Source of the DNA: Streptomyces sp. CG1
Lineage (GTDB): Bacteria; Actinomycetota; Actinomycetes; Streptomycetales; Streptomycetaceae
DNA length: 64,000 nucleotides
Direction of reading: 5' to 3'
Assembly (NCBI RefSeq): GCF_041080625.1
Contig: NZ_CP163518.1
Coordinates: 3,534,001 to 3,598,000 of the forward strand
Below are positions 42,869 through 50,992 of this stretch, piece by piece. Made by a program: the position numbers and the translations under genes. The notes under the pieces are model-generated. The model saw nothing but the letters and a program-made list of their open reading frames with translations. It was not told where the DNA came from and did no database searches. Numbering within the stretch: position 1 is the stretch's first letter; every line of letters starts with the position of its first letter.

Positions 42869-44293
42869 GTGACCACGACGACGACCACTGCGCCGCCCGA
42901 AGCCCCGCCCCGCGGCCTCACGCCCCTGGGCCTGCTCACCCTCCTCCTCGGGACCGCGCTCCCGATGATCGACTTCTTCATCGTCAATGTCGCGCTGCCG
43001 ACCATCGAGCACGATCTGCACGCCGCGCCGGCCACGCTGGAGATGGTGGTGGCCGGGTACGCGGTGGCCTATGCCGTGCTGCTCGTCCTCGGCGGCCGGC
43101 TCGGCGACGGCCACGGCCGGCGGCGGCTGTTCCTGTGGGGAGTGGCCGGTTTCGGGCTGACGTCGCTGGTCTGCGGGCTGGCGCCGACCGCCGGGTGGCT
43201 GGTGGCGGCGCGGATCGCGCAGGGTGCCGCGTCGGCGGCGCTGCTGCCGCAGGTGCTGGCCACCATCCACGCGACGACGTCCGGGGAGCGGCGGGCCCGC
43301 GCGGTCGCCCTGTACGGCTCGGTCGGCGGGGTGTCCGTCGTACTCGGGCAGGTGCTGGGCGGGGTCCTGGTGGCCGCCGATCTGGCGGGCACCGGCTGGC
43401 GCGCGGTGTTCCTGGTGAACGTGCCGGTGGCCGTCGCCGCCCTGTTCTGTGCGGTGCGGGCGGTGCCGGAGAACCGGGCCGAGCGGCCCGCCCGGGGTGA
43501 CCTCGGCGGTACGGCGCTGCTGGCGGCGGCCCTGATCGCGCTGCTGCTGCCGCTGACGGAGGGCCGGGCGGCGGGCTGGCCGCTGTGGTCGGTGCTGCTG
43601 CTGTGCGCGGCGCCGCTGTGCGGGGCGGGGTTCTACGGGGTGGAGCGGCGGGCGGAGCGGGCCGGCGGCAGCCCGCTGCTGCCCCCGTCCCTGCTGACCG
43701 CGCCGGAGGTCCGCCGGGGTCTGCTGCTGGGCCTGCCGGTGTTCATCGGCTTCGCGGGCTGGATGTTCGTCAGCGCGGTGACACTGCAACAGGGCCTCGG
43801 CTACGGGGCGTTGGGGGCCGGCCTGACGCTGGTGCCGATGGGGGCCGCACAGTTCGCGGCGTCGATGCTCGCGCCGCGTGTCGTACGACGCCTCGGCGGG
43901 CGGGCGGTGACGCTGGCGGCGGTGGTGCACATCGCGGGCCTGGCGGCGGTGACGGCGACAGCGCTGCTGGGTCCCTGGCCGCGGCTCAGCCCGCTGCTCC
44001 TCGCCCCCGGTCTGGCACTGTGCGGTGTGGGCCAGGGTCTCCAACTCCCCCTCTACTACCGGATCCTGCTGGCCGCGATACCGGCGCGGCTGGCGGGCGC
44101 GGGCAGTGGGCTGGCGGCCACGCTCCAGCAGTCGTGCCTGGCCGTCGGGGTCGCGACGCTCGGCTCGCTGTTCCTGTCCCTCGTCCCCGGTCTCGGGATG
44201 CGGGAGGCGCTGGCGGTGGTGCTGGCGGTGCAGGCGGCCGGACTGGTGGGGCTGGGGTGGCTCGGTCTGCGACTGCCGGCCAAGATCATGTAA
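42869..44293 (+). CDS. MFS drug exporter (DHA2-type), copy 1
   Basis: 474 residues from GTG, 13-14 membrane segments. Motif A is GGRLGDGHGRRRLFLWG; motif C-like LYGSVGGVSVVLGQVLGG is present in TM5; MIDFFIVNVALPTIEHDL is the conserved D1 segment. It is ~50% identical by eye to the third exporter at 46832, so they are duplicates. Likely exports a hydrophobic compound, regulated by the adjacent MmyB-like gene. Substrate unknown. Confidence 0.92.
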   Translation: MTTTTTTAPPEAPPRGLTPLGLLTLLLGTALPMIDFFIVNVALPTIEHDLHAAPATLEMVVAGYAVAYAVLLVLGGRLGDGHGRRRLFLWGVAGFGLTSLVCGLAPTAGWLVAARIAQGAASAALLPQVLATIHATTSGERRARAVALYGSVGGVSVVLGQVLGGVLVAADLAGTGWRAVFLVNVPVAVAALFCAVRAVPENRAERPARGDLGGTALLAAALIALLLPLTEGRAAGWPLWSVLLLCAAPLCGAGFYGVERRAERAGGSPLLPPSLLTAPEVRRGLLLGLPVFIGFAGWMFVSAVTLQQGLGYGALGAGLTLVPMGAAQFAASMLAPRVVRRLGGRAVTLAAVVHIAGLAAVTATALLGPWPRLSPLLLAPGLALCGVGQGLQLPLYYRILLAAIPARLAGAGSGLAATLQQSCLAVGVATLGSLFLSLVPGLGMREALAVVLAVQAAGLVGLGWLGLRLPAKIM

Positions 44294-44300
44294 CAGTCAT

Positions 44301-44320
44301 TAGTTAGACACACTATAGAA
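44301..44320 (+). promoter_or_regulatory. AT-rich candidate operator before the central MFS gene
   Basis: TAGT-TAGACAC-ACTA (44301-44315) is a short inverted repeat in an unusually AT-rich leader, with TATAGA just after as a possible -10. It differs from the operators of the flanking modules, so this gene is probably controlled separately. No ribosome site is convincing near the ATG at 44341. Confidence 0.4.
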
Positions 44321-44340
44321 ATCGGAGTACATTGACACCC

Positions 44341-45792
44341 ATGCCCGAGTTGAGCTCTCGCCGCCGTCTGCTCGTGCTCGCGATCTGCTGTATGAGCCTG
44401 CTGATCGTGAGCCTGGACAACACCGTGCTGAACGTGGCGCTGCCGTCCATGCAGCGCGATCTGCACACCACCACCTCCGGCCTGCAGTGGACGATCGACG
44501 CCTACACGCTGGTGCTCGCCTCGCTCCTGATGCTCGCGGGCTCGACGGCCGACCGCATCGGCCGCAAGAAGGTCTTCATGACCGGCCTGATGGTGTTCAC
44601 GGTCGGCTCCGTGCTCTGCTCCGTGGCGCCGAACCTCAGCCTGCTGGTGGTGTTCCGCATGGTGCAGGCGATCGGCGGCTCGATGCTCAACCCGGTCGCC
44701 ATGTCGATCATCACCAACACCTTCACCGACGCCCGGGAGCGGGCCCGCGCGATCGGTGTGTGGGGCGCGGTGGTCGGCATATCGATGGCGGCGGGCCCAC
44801 TGGTGGGCGGTCTCCTCGTCCAGTCGGTGAGCTGGCGCTCGATCTTCTGGATCAACCTCCCGGTGGGCCTCGCCGCCCTTCTCCTCACCCTCCGCTTCGT
44901 CCCCGAGTCCCGCGCGCCGAGGGCTCGCCGCCCCGACCCGGTCGGCCAGCTCCTGGTCATCGTCCTGTTCGGCTCGCTGACGTACGCGATCATCGAGGCG
45001 CCGGACGCGGGCGCAGCGACGGTGACCCCCTTCGCGGCGACAGCCCTGGCCGCTCTCCTGGCCCTCCTCTGGTACGAGCCTCGCCGCACCGAACCCCTCA
45101 TCGACCTGCGCTTCTTCCGCTCGGCGCCGTTCAGCGGGGCCACGGTGATCGCGATCAGCGCGTTCGCGGCGCTGGGCGGCTTCCTGTTCCTGTCGACGCT
45201 GTACCTGCAGAACGTCCGCGGTCTCGACGCCCTGCACGCGGGCCTGTGGATGCTGCCGATGGCCGCGCCGACCTTCCTGTGCGCGCCCCTGTCCGGCCGC
45301 CTGGTCGGCAGCCGCGGCCCGCGCCTCCCCCTCCTGGTGGCCGGTACGGCGATGACGGCGAGCGGTGTCCTGTTCGCGGCCTTCGAGGCGGAGACGTCGA
45401 ACGCCACCCTCTTCATCGCCTACGTCGTGTTCGGCATCGGCTTCGGTTTCGTGAACGCGCCGATCACCAACACGGCCGTCTCCGGCATGCCCCGCGCCCA
45501 GGCCGGCGTCGCCGCCGCCGTCGCCTCCACCAGCAGGCAACTGGGCCAGACCCTGGGCGTCGCGGTCATCGGCGCGGTCCTGGCCTCCGGCATCCACACC
45601 TCCGCCTACCGTGACACCTTCGTCTCGGCGGCTCGCCCCGGCTGGTGGATCCTCACCGCCTGCGGCCTGGCCGTCCTCACTCTCGGCCTCCTGACCAGCG
45701 GCCGCTGGGCCCGCAGGACGGCCGAGCGCACGGCCGAGAGCCTGTCGTCACCGGAGGTGCGGGAGGCCGCGGGTGTCGGCGCGAGGACCTGA
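44341..45792 (+). CDS. MFS drug exporter (DHA2-type), central gene
   Basis: 483 residues, 14 predicted membrane segments. SLLIVSLDNTVLNVALPSMQRDL is the D1 segment, AGSTADRIGRKKVFMTG motif A, and GPLVGGLLVQSVSWRSIFWINLPVG motif C. This is a different subgroup from its two neighbours (QacA/EmrB-like). No regulator adjoins it; it is read in the same direction as copy 1 but has its own AT-rich leader. Confidence 0.92.
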   Translation: MPELSSRRRLLVLAICCMSLLIVSLDNTVLNVALPSMQRDLHTTTSGLQWTIDAYTLVLASLLMLAGSTADRIGRKKVFMTGLMVFTVGSVLCSVAPNLSLLVVFRMVQAIGGSMLNPVAMSIITNTFTDARERARAIGVWGAVVGISMAAGPLVGGLLVQSVSWRSIFWINLPVGLAALLLTLRFVPESRAPRARRPDPVGQLLVIVLFGSLTYAIIEAPDAGAATVTPFAATALAALLALLWYEPRRTEPLIDLRFFRSAPFSGATVIAISAFAALGGFLFLSTLYLQNVRGLDALHAGLWMLPMAAPTFLCAPLSGRLVGSRGPRLPLLVAGTAMTASGVLFAAFEAETSNATLFIAYVVFGIGFGFVNAPITNTAVSGMPRAQAGVAAAVASTSRQLGQTLGVAVIGAVLASGIHTSAYRDTFVSAARPGWWILTACGLAVLTLGLLTSGRWARRTAERTAESLSSPEVREAAGVGART

Positions 45793-45851
45793 CCGCGTCA
45801 CCTCACCGAGCGAGGACCGACCGCCCCTTCACCCGCCGGCCACCCGAGGAC

Positions 45852-46730
45852 CTACCTCTGCGCCATCTCGTACAGCTTCTCCAGCCGCTCGCGGGACTCC
45901 TCGTCGGCGGGCGTGTACGTCACCATGCGCGCGCCCAGCTCGGGGCCCAGCCACAAGTCCGTGTGCTCCAGCCTGAGATGGCCCACGAGGGCGTTGCGGA
46001 ACTCCTTGGTCTTGGAGCGGCTGCCGACCACCTCGTAACGCTGCCAGTTCTCGCGGAACTCGGGGGACGCCGTCTCGAGCCGCTTCAGGAGCATCTTCCA
46101 GGCCGGCTCGCCGAGATGGCCGGCCAGTGAGGCGCGCAGCTTGGCGGCCATCAGACGCTGGGTCTCCTCCAGGTGGACGACCGAGTCCTGCCACTCCTTG
46201 TTGGTGTAGCAGAGGAGCATGCAGTTGAGGTCCTCCGCCGGCACGGCGTCCAGGTCGCACAGCAGGCGGCCGTAGGTGCGGTTGTAGGCGAGGATGTCGT
46301 ACCGGCTGTTCTGGATGGAGGCCGGGAGCGGCTCCAGCTTGCGCAGCAGCTCGCGCAGGGCCGGGGTGACGCTCGGGCAGCTCGCGGCGGGCGTCGGGTC
46401 GGTGGCACCGGCCAGCTGGAAGAGGTGGGCGCGCTCGCTGGCGTCCAGCATCAGGGTGCGGGCGAGGGCGTCCAGAACCTGGACGGAGACCTGGATGTCC
46501 CGGGCCTGTTCGAGCCAGGTGTACCAGGTGACGCCGACCGCGGAGAGGTGCGCGACCTCCTCCCGGCGCAGTCCGGGCGTACGGCGGCGGGCCCCGCGCG
46601 GCAGGCCCACCTGCTCGGGGCTGATGCGCTCACGGCGGCTGCGCAGGAACGCGGCCAGCTCGTGCCGCCGGATCTCCGAGCCCCGGGTCGGCTGCGGGGC
46701 GGTCTCGCGGTCCGTGGCCATGGTGGTCAT
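45852..46730 (-). CDS. XRE/MmyB-like transcriptional regulator, copy 2
   Basis: 292 residues. HTH block LAAFLRSRRERISPEQVGLPRGARRRTPGLRREEVAHLSAVGVTWYTWLEQARD is nearly identical to copy 1; the ligand domain (SRYDILAYNRTYGRLLCDLDAVPAEDLNCMLL) diverges more. This suggests the same or a similar DNA site but a different effector. Divergent from the exporter at 46832; the operator between them shares the copy 1 pattern. Confidence 0.92.
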   Translation of the reverse strand: MTTMATDRETAPQPTRGSEIRRHELAAFLRSRRERISPEQVGLPRGARRRTPGLRREEVAHLSAVGVTWYTWLEQARDIQVSVQVLDALARTLMLDASERAHLFQLAGATDPTPAASCPSVTPALRELLRKLEPLPASIQNSRYDILAYNRTYGRLLCDLDAVPAEDLNCMLLCYTNKEWQDSVVHLEETQRLMAAKLRASLAGHLGEPAWKMLLKRLETASPEFRENWQRYEVVGSRSKTKEFRNALVGHLRLEHTDLWLGPELGARMVTYTPADEESRERLEKLYEMAQR

Positions 46731-46750
46731 GACTCCAGGGTGCCTGCCCT

Positions 46751-46804
46751 CTCATCCTGTTGCCAGGTAGTTCTGCTACCAGGATGAGGACACTCTGGTA
46801 CCAG
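46751..46804. promoter_or_regulatory. Operator of MmyB/MFS module 2
   Basis: CTACCAGGATGAG-GACACT-CTGGTACCAG matches the module 1 pattern. In addition CTCATCCTG (46751-46759) is the exact reverse complement of CAGGATGAG (46780-46788), so a longer dyad covers the gap between the divergent genes. Confidence 0.7.
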
Positions 46805-46831
46805 TCTGAGCGACGGCGCAGGCTCTAGGAC

Positions 46832-48262
46832 ATGAGTGAGACCGTCACCACCCGGGCCGTCCCTGCGACGACGGCCGCACCGCCCGCACTCGGCGGGCTC
46901 GGACTGTTCACCGTTCTGCTCGCCGCGGCGCTGCCGCTGGTCGACTTCTTCATCGTCAACGTCGCCCTGCCGACCATCGGCGGCGACCTCCGCGCGGGCG
47001 AGGCCGTGCTGGAGCTGGTCGTCGCCGGGTACGGCGTCGCCTACGCCGTACTGCTGGTGCTCGGCGGCCGGCTCGGGGACCTGTTCGGGCGGCGCCGGCT
47101 GTTCCTCGGCGGGATGGCCGCGTTCGGGCTGACCTCGCTGGCCTGCGGACTGGCGCCCGACGCCTGGAGCCTGGTCGCGGCGCGGGTCGCGCAGGGCGCC
47201 TCGGCCGCCGCGATGCTGCCGCAGGTGCTCGCCACCATCCAGGCCACGACGCGTGGCGCGCGCCGTGCGAAGGCCATGAGCCTGTACGGCGCCACGGCCG
47301 GACTGTCCATGGTGGCCGGTCAGATACTCGGCGGGGTGCTCGTCGCCGCCGATGTCGCCGGCACCGGCTGGCGGTCGGTGTTCCTCGTCAACGTCCCAGT
47401 CGTCGTGGCCGGGTTGATCCTCGCCGTGCGGGTCATGCCCGAGACCCGGTCGCAGCATCCGGAGCCCGTCGACGGCCTGGGCACCGTCCTGCTCGCGGTG
47501 TCCCTGCTGACGCTGCTGGCCCCGCTCACCGAGGGCCGGGCCGCGGGCTGGCCGCTGTGGACGTGGCTGTCGCTGGCCGCGTTCCCGTTCGCCGCGGGCG
47601 CGTTCTGGGCGGTGGAACGGCGGGCCGACCGGTCGGGGCGGACCCCGCTGGTGCCGCCGAGCCTGCTGGCGCTGGCCTCGCTGCGGCGCGGCCTGGTGCT
47701 GATGGTGCCGTTCTCGATCGGCTTCAGCGGGTTCATGTTCGTGATCGCGCTGGCGCTGCAACAGGGCGCCGGGCTGGGGCCGGTGCCGGCCGGGCTCGCA
47801 CTCGCGCCGATGGCCGTGGCGTTCCTGTTCGTCTCCCTCGCCGGGCCCCGGCTGATCGCCCGTTTCGGCACCCGGGTCGTCACCGCGGGCTCCGCGATCC
47901 AGGGCGTGGGCATCCTGCTGATCGTGCTGGCCGCCTGGCGGGACTGGCCGCACCTGGACGTCGGCTCGCTGCTGCCGGGCGCGGCCGTCGCCGGCGCCGG
48001 ACAGGCGCTCCAACTGCCCAACGTCCTGCGGCTCGTGATGTCGGAGGTGCCGCCCGCCCGGGCCGGTGTCGGCAGCGGCGTGATGGTCACCACCCAGCAG
48101 TCCGCGCTCGCCCTGGGCGTGGCCACGCTCGGCACGCTGTTCCTCACCCTCGTCCCCCGCCTGGGCATGCGGGACGCGCTGATCACCACGCTGCTGGTGC
48201 AGTTGGCCGGAATCGCACTGACCGCCCTGCTCAGCCTTCGCCTGCCCCGCCATGTCGGTTGA
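46832..48262 (+). CDS. MFS drug exporter (DHA2-type), copy 2
   Basis: 476 residues, 13-14 membrane segments. LVDFFIVNVALPTIGGDLRA, GGRLGDLFGRRRLFLGG (motif A) and SLYGATAGLSMVAGQILGGVLVAADVAGTGWRSVFLVNVP show the same framework as copy 1. No terminator is obvious before the small zinc-ribbon gene 118 bp downstream. Confidence 0.92.
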   Translation: MSETVTTRAVPATTAAPPALGGLGLFTVLLAAALPLVDFFIVNVALPTIGGDLRAGEAVLELVVAGYGVAYAVLLVLGGRLGDLFGRRRLFLGGMAAFGLTSLACGLAPDAWSLVAARVAQGASAAAMLPQVLATIQATTRGARRAKAMSLYGATAGLSMVAGQILGGVLVAADVAGTGWRSVFLVNVPVVVAGLILAVRVMPETRSQHPEPVDGLGTVLLAVSLLTLLAPLTEGRAAGWPLWTWLSLAAFPFAAGAFWAVERRADRSGRTPLVPPSLLALASLRRGLVLMVPFSIGFSGFMFVIALALQQGAGLGPVPAGLALAPMAVAFLFVSLAGPRLIARFGTRVVTAGSAIQGVGILLIVLAAWRDWPHLDVGSLLPGAAVAGAGQALQLPNVLRLVMSEVPPARAGVGSGVMVTTQQSALALGVATLGTLFLTLVPRLGMRDALITTLLVQLAGIALTALLSLRLPRHVG

Positions 48263-48380
48263 GGCAGGGCCTACGGCACAGCTTGGACAACTCCGGGTGA
48301 AGCTCCCCCTGTTGATGTTCGTCTTGTTGCACACTCCTTTCCGGTCGGGGTGTGCCCGACGCGAGGAGGCGCGAAGCGTC

Positions 48381-48605
48381 ATGCCACAGGGCAACAGCAC
48401 GAGCAAGGTCAGCCGCTGGGACCAGCACGGCCGGGAGCATGTCGTACAGGTGCACCGCACGGGAGTGCAGCGCACCATCCGGTGCGACACCTGCGGCTGG
48501 CGCAGAGGCGCCCAGTTCCTGCCGTGGCTGAAGGCCGAGGAGCATCTGGCCGAGGCCCATCAGGCAACGATCGACCCGGCGGCCGCCCGGCAGCCCTCCA
48601 GGTAG
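48381..48605 (+). CDS. Small zinc-ribbon protein
   Basis: 74 residues; ATG with GAGGAGG 11 bases upstream. A possible C2H2-like site: CDTC near residue 35 and EHLAEAH near 56 with two His at i, i+5 spacing. The rest is basic and polar (QGNSTSKVSRWDQHGREHVVQVHRTGVQRTIRC). Conserved small proteins of this look occur in Streptomyces; function unknown. Confidence 0.65.
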   Translation: MPQGNSTSKVSRWDQHGREHVVQVHRTGVQRTIRCDTCGWRRGAQFLPWLKAEEHLAEAHQATIDPAAARQPSR

Positions 48606-48738
48606 GAACATCGGCTCTCAACACCGCGTTCGACCTGCGCTCTTACTGACCGAGGACACGTTCCGTCACCTTTCGAGTGGCCGCTTTCCCCCTGCTGGTT
48701 CAGCCTGGGAGACGTCCATCGAGCGACAGGAGACACTC

Positions 48739-49161
48739 ATGACCTCGGTACTCCGCCATCGCTACGGCCGCGCGCTCTGCGCCGGAGCTCTCTCCGTGGC
48801 GCTACTCTCCGGCGGAACAGCCGGAGCCTACGCCGCCGGCAGCAAGCCCAGCCCCACACCCAGCAAATCGGCCGCCATGGCCTCGATCACCCTGACGGCC
48901 AACAAGACCTCGGTGAAGGCCGGCGACACGGTGAAGTTCACCGGGCGCACCACGGGCCTGAAGATCAACAGTCCGCTGGTGCTCCAGCGCGAGAAGAACG
49001 GCAAGTGGGTGCCCCTGAAAGCGACCGGGAAGGTCAAGCAGGGAAGCTCGTACGCGATCCTCGCCACGCTCAAGACCGCGGGCACCGAGAAACTGCGCGT
49101 CTCCAGCGGCACCATGAACGGCAAGGTCCACTCGCCCACCGTCACGGTGAAGGTGAGCTGA
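48739..49161 (+). CDS. Secreted Ig-like domain protein
   Basis: 140 residues. Signal peptide (ALCAGALSVALLSGGTAGAYAAG), a Ser/Pro linker and one bacterial Ig-like domain: ITLTANKTSVKAGDTVKFTGRTTGLKINSPLVLQREKNGKWVPLKA, ending KVHSPTVTVKVS. No enzymatic motif or anchor. Probably a released cell-envelope protein. Confidence 0.85.
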   Translation: MTSVLRHRYGRALCAGALSVALLSGGTAGAYAAGSKPSPTPSKSAAMASITLTANKTSVKAGDTVKFTGRTTGLKINSPLVLQREKNGKWVPLKATGKVKQGSSYAILATLKTAGTEKLRVSSGTMNGKVHSPTVTVKVS

Positions 49162-49181
49162 GCCCCCGAACCGGGGCACCC

Positions 49182-49778
49182 TCACCGCGAAGGTGAACCA
49201 AGTCCCCGTATCAGCAGGTCCACTACGGCCGTGAACTCCTCGTCGACGCCGGGAGCGGTCCACTCCCGGGCGTAACAGGGGTCGTGGAAGCGGCCGGTGG
49301 CCTGGAAGACGGCCCGGGCCGCGGCGGCCGGGTCGGGCACCGAAAAGGCGCCCGACCCGGCCCCTTCCGCGATGATCCGGGTCAGCTGCCCGGTCAGGTC
49401 GGCGAGGTGCTCGCCGACCGCCGTCCCGCTCTCGTCGGTCAGCACCGTGTAGGTGGCGAAGAGCTCGGGATCGTCACCCGCCTTGTGCCGCTTGGCCTCG
49501 AACAGGGCCGCGAGCCAGGCTCGCAGCCGCTGCTCGGGAGTGCCGTCCGCGTCGACGATTCCCGCGAGCTTCTGAGACGTCCGGTCCAGCCAGCGCTTGG
49601 TGACCGCCTCGCGCAGCGCCGCCTTGGTGCGGAAGTGCCGGTAGACACTGCCGTGGCTGACACCGAGCGCACGGGCGACGTCCACCACGGTGGCCTTGGC
49701 CGGGCCGTGGCGGCGCAGCACCTCCTCGGTCGCTTCGAGGATGCGCTCGGCGGTCAGGGTCTCGGTGGGCGGTGCCAT
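49182..49778 (-). CDS. TetR-family regulator of the AKR operon
   Basis: 198 residues. HTH TVVDVARALGVSHGSVYRHFRTKAALREAV, C-terminal TetR_C_11-like ligand domain. It follows the aldo-keto reductase gene by 26 bp on the same strand, so they are co-transcribed and it most likely represses the operon through the palindrome upstream of the reductase. Confidence 0.92.
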   Translation of the reverse strand: MAPPTETLTAERILEATEEVLRRHGPAKATVVDVARALGVSHGSVYRHFRTKAALREAVTKRWLDRTSQKLAGIVDADGTPEQRLRAWLAALFEAKRHKAGDDPELFATYTVLTDESGTAVGEHLADLTGQLTRIIAEGAGSGAFSVPDPAAAARAVFQATGRFHDPCYAREWTAPGVDEEFTAVVDLLIRGLGSPSR

Positions 49779-49804
49779 GCCTTAGACCGTACCCTCAGTC
49801 ACGA

Positions 49805-50809
49805 TCAGCGCTCGCTGTCGAGGTGCGCCAGCTGCGCGGTCGGGTAACGGTCACCGGCCGCCGCGTCCGCCGGTACGGCCTCCTCGATCGCCGCCAGGTC
49901 GGCCGCGTCCAGGGTGACGTCCAGCGCACCCAGCGACTCGCTCAGCCGCTCACGGGTGCGGGCGCCGACCAGCGGCACGATGTCCTCGCCGCGGGACAGC
50001 ACCCAGGCGATGGCGGTCTGCGCGACCGTGACGCCCTTCTGCTCGGCGATCTTGCGCAGGGCCTCGACCAGGTTCAGGTTGTGCTGGAGGTTCTCGCCCT
50101 GGAAGCGGGGCGAGTGGGCGCGGAAGTCGGTCGGGGCCAGCTGCCGGTCACGGGAGAAGTGGCCGGAGATCAGCCCGCGGGACAGCACGCCGTACGCGGT
50201 GACGGCGATGCCCAGCTCGCGGGTGGTGGGCAGGATGTCCCGCTCGACGCCCCGGCTGATCAGCGAGTACTCGATCTGCAGATCGGCGATCGGGGCGGTG
50301 GCGGCGGCCCGCCGGATGGTCTCGGCGCCGACCTCGCTCAGGCCGACGTGCCGGACGTACCCCTTCTCGATCAGTTCGGCGATCGCGCCGACGGTGTCCT
50401 CGATCGGCACGTCCGGGTCGAGGCGGGCGATCCGGTAGACGTCGATGTGGTCGACGCCGAGGCGCTGCAGGGAGTAGGCGGCGAAGTTCTTCACGGCGGC
50501 CGGCCGGCCGTCGTAGCCGCTCCAGTTGCCCTCCGGGTCGCGCAGGGCACCGAACTTCACGCTGGTCAGGGCCTGCTCGCGGAGGGCCGCCGGGGCAGTG
50601 CGCAGGGCCTCGCCGATCAGCATCTCGTTGTGCCCCATGGCGTAGAAGTCGCCGGTGTCGAGGAGTGTGACGCCCGCCTCCAGGGCGGCGTGGACGGTCG
50701 CGATGGACTCCGCGCGGTCGGCGTCGCCGTAGAGCGCGGACATGCCCATGCAGCCGAGGCCGAGGGCGGAGACGGCAGGTCCGGTGGTTCCGAGGTTTCG
50801 GGTTCGCAT
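49805..50809 (-). CDS. Aldo-keto reductase (AKR13-like)
   Basis: 334 residues from the second of two ATGs (MRTRNLGTTGPAVSALGLGCMGMSAL), chosen for GAAGG at 7 bases; the first ATG is 6 bases earlier. AKR barrel: LLDTGDFYAMGHNEMLIGEAL (Asp and Tyr), LTSVKFGALRDPEG (Lys region), DHIDVYRIARLDPDVPIEDTVGAI and GGNSVYGVLSRGL-like. The AKR13 motif has Arg/Ala where others have His. Reduces carbonyls, probably with NADPH. First gene of a two-gene operon with the TetR gene. Confidence 0.9.
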   Translation of the reverse strand: MRTRNLGTTGPAVSALGLGCMGMSALYGDADRAESIATVHAALEAGVTLLDTGDFYAMGHNEMLIGEALRTAPAALREQALTSVKFGALRDPEGNWSGYDGRPAAVKNFAAYSLQRLGVDHIDVYRIARLDPDVPIEDTVGAIAELIEKGYVRHVGLSEVGAETIRRAAATAPIADLQIEYSLISRGVERDILPTTRELGIAVTAYGVLSRGLISGHFSRDRQLAPTDFRAHSPRFQGENLQHNLNLVEALRKIAEQKGVTVAQTAIAWVLSRGEDIVPLVGARTRERLSESLGALDVTLDAADLAAIEEAVPADAAAGDRYPTAQLAHLDSER

Positions 50810-50837
50810 CGTCATGCCTTCACCATGCCATGACAGC

Positions 50838-50859
50838 TGACAGATTTCAATATCTGTCA
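50838..50859 (-). promoter_or_regulatory. Palindromic operator upstream of the AKR gene
   Basis: TGACAGAT-TTCAAT-ATCTGTCA, an 8-bp perfect inverted repeat with a 6-bp spacer, 28 bp upstream of the AKR start. A partial TGACAGC copy sits before it. Likely the TetR site. Confidence 0.75.
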
Positions 50860-50887
50860 CTCCAACTTTGTCATTCGAGGCTCCGGA

Positions 50888-50924
50888 ATGGTCCAGACCT
50901 ATTGACGAGAGGTCTGGACCACGA
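50888..50924 (+). promoter_or_regulatory. Two DasR-type palindromes in the chitinase promoter
   Basis: TGGTCCAGACCT (50889-50900) and its exact reverse complement AGGTCTGGACCA (50910-50921) are 9 bp apart. Each is a near-match to the DasR palindrome ACTGGTCTAGACCACT, and TGGTCCAGACCT-type direct repeats are known in Streptomyces chitinase promoters. TTGACG between them is a possible -35. Binding by DasR is inferred. Confidence 0.75.
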
Positions 50925-50992
50925 GCACTGTCGTAGTCCTGAAGTGAACTGTCATGCCTACGACACCTCACCGCACCACCGGGAGGCCTCGC

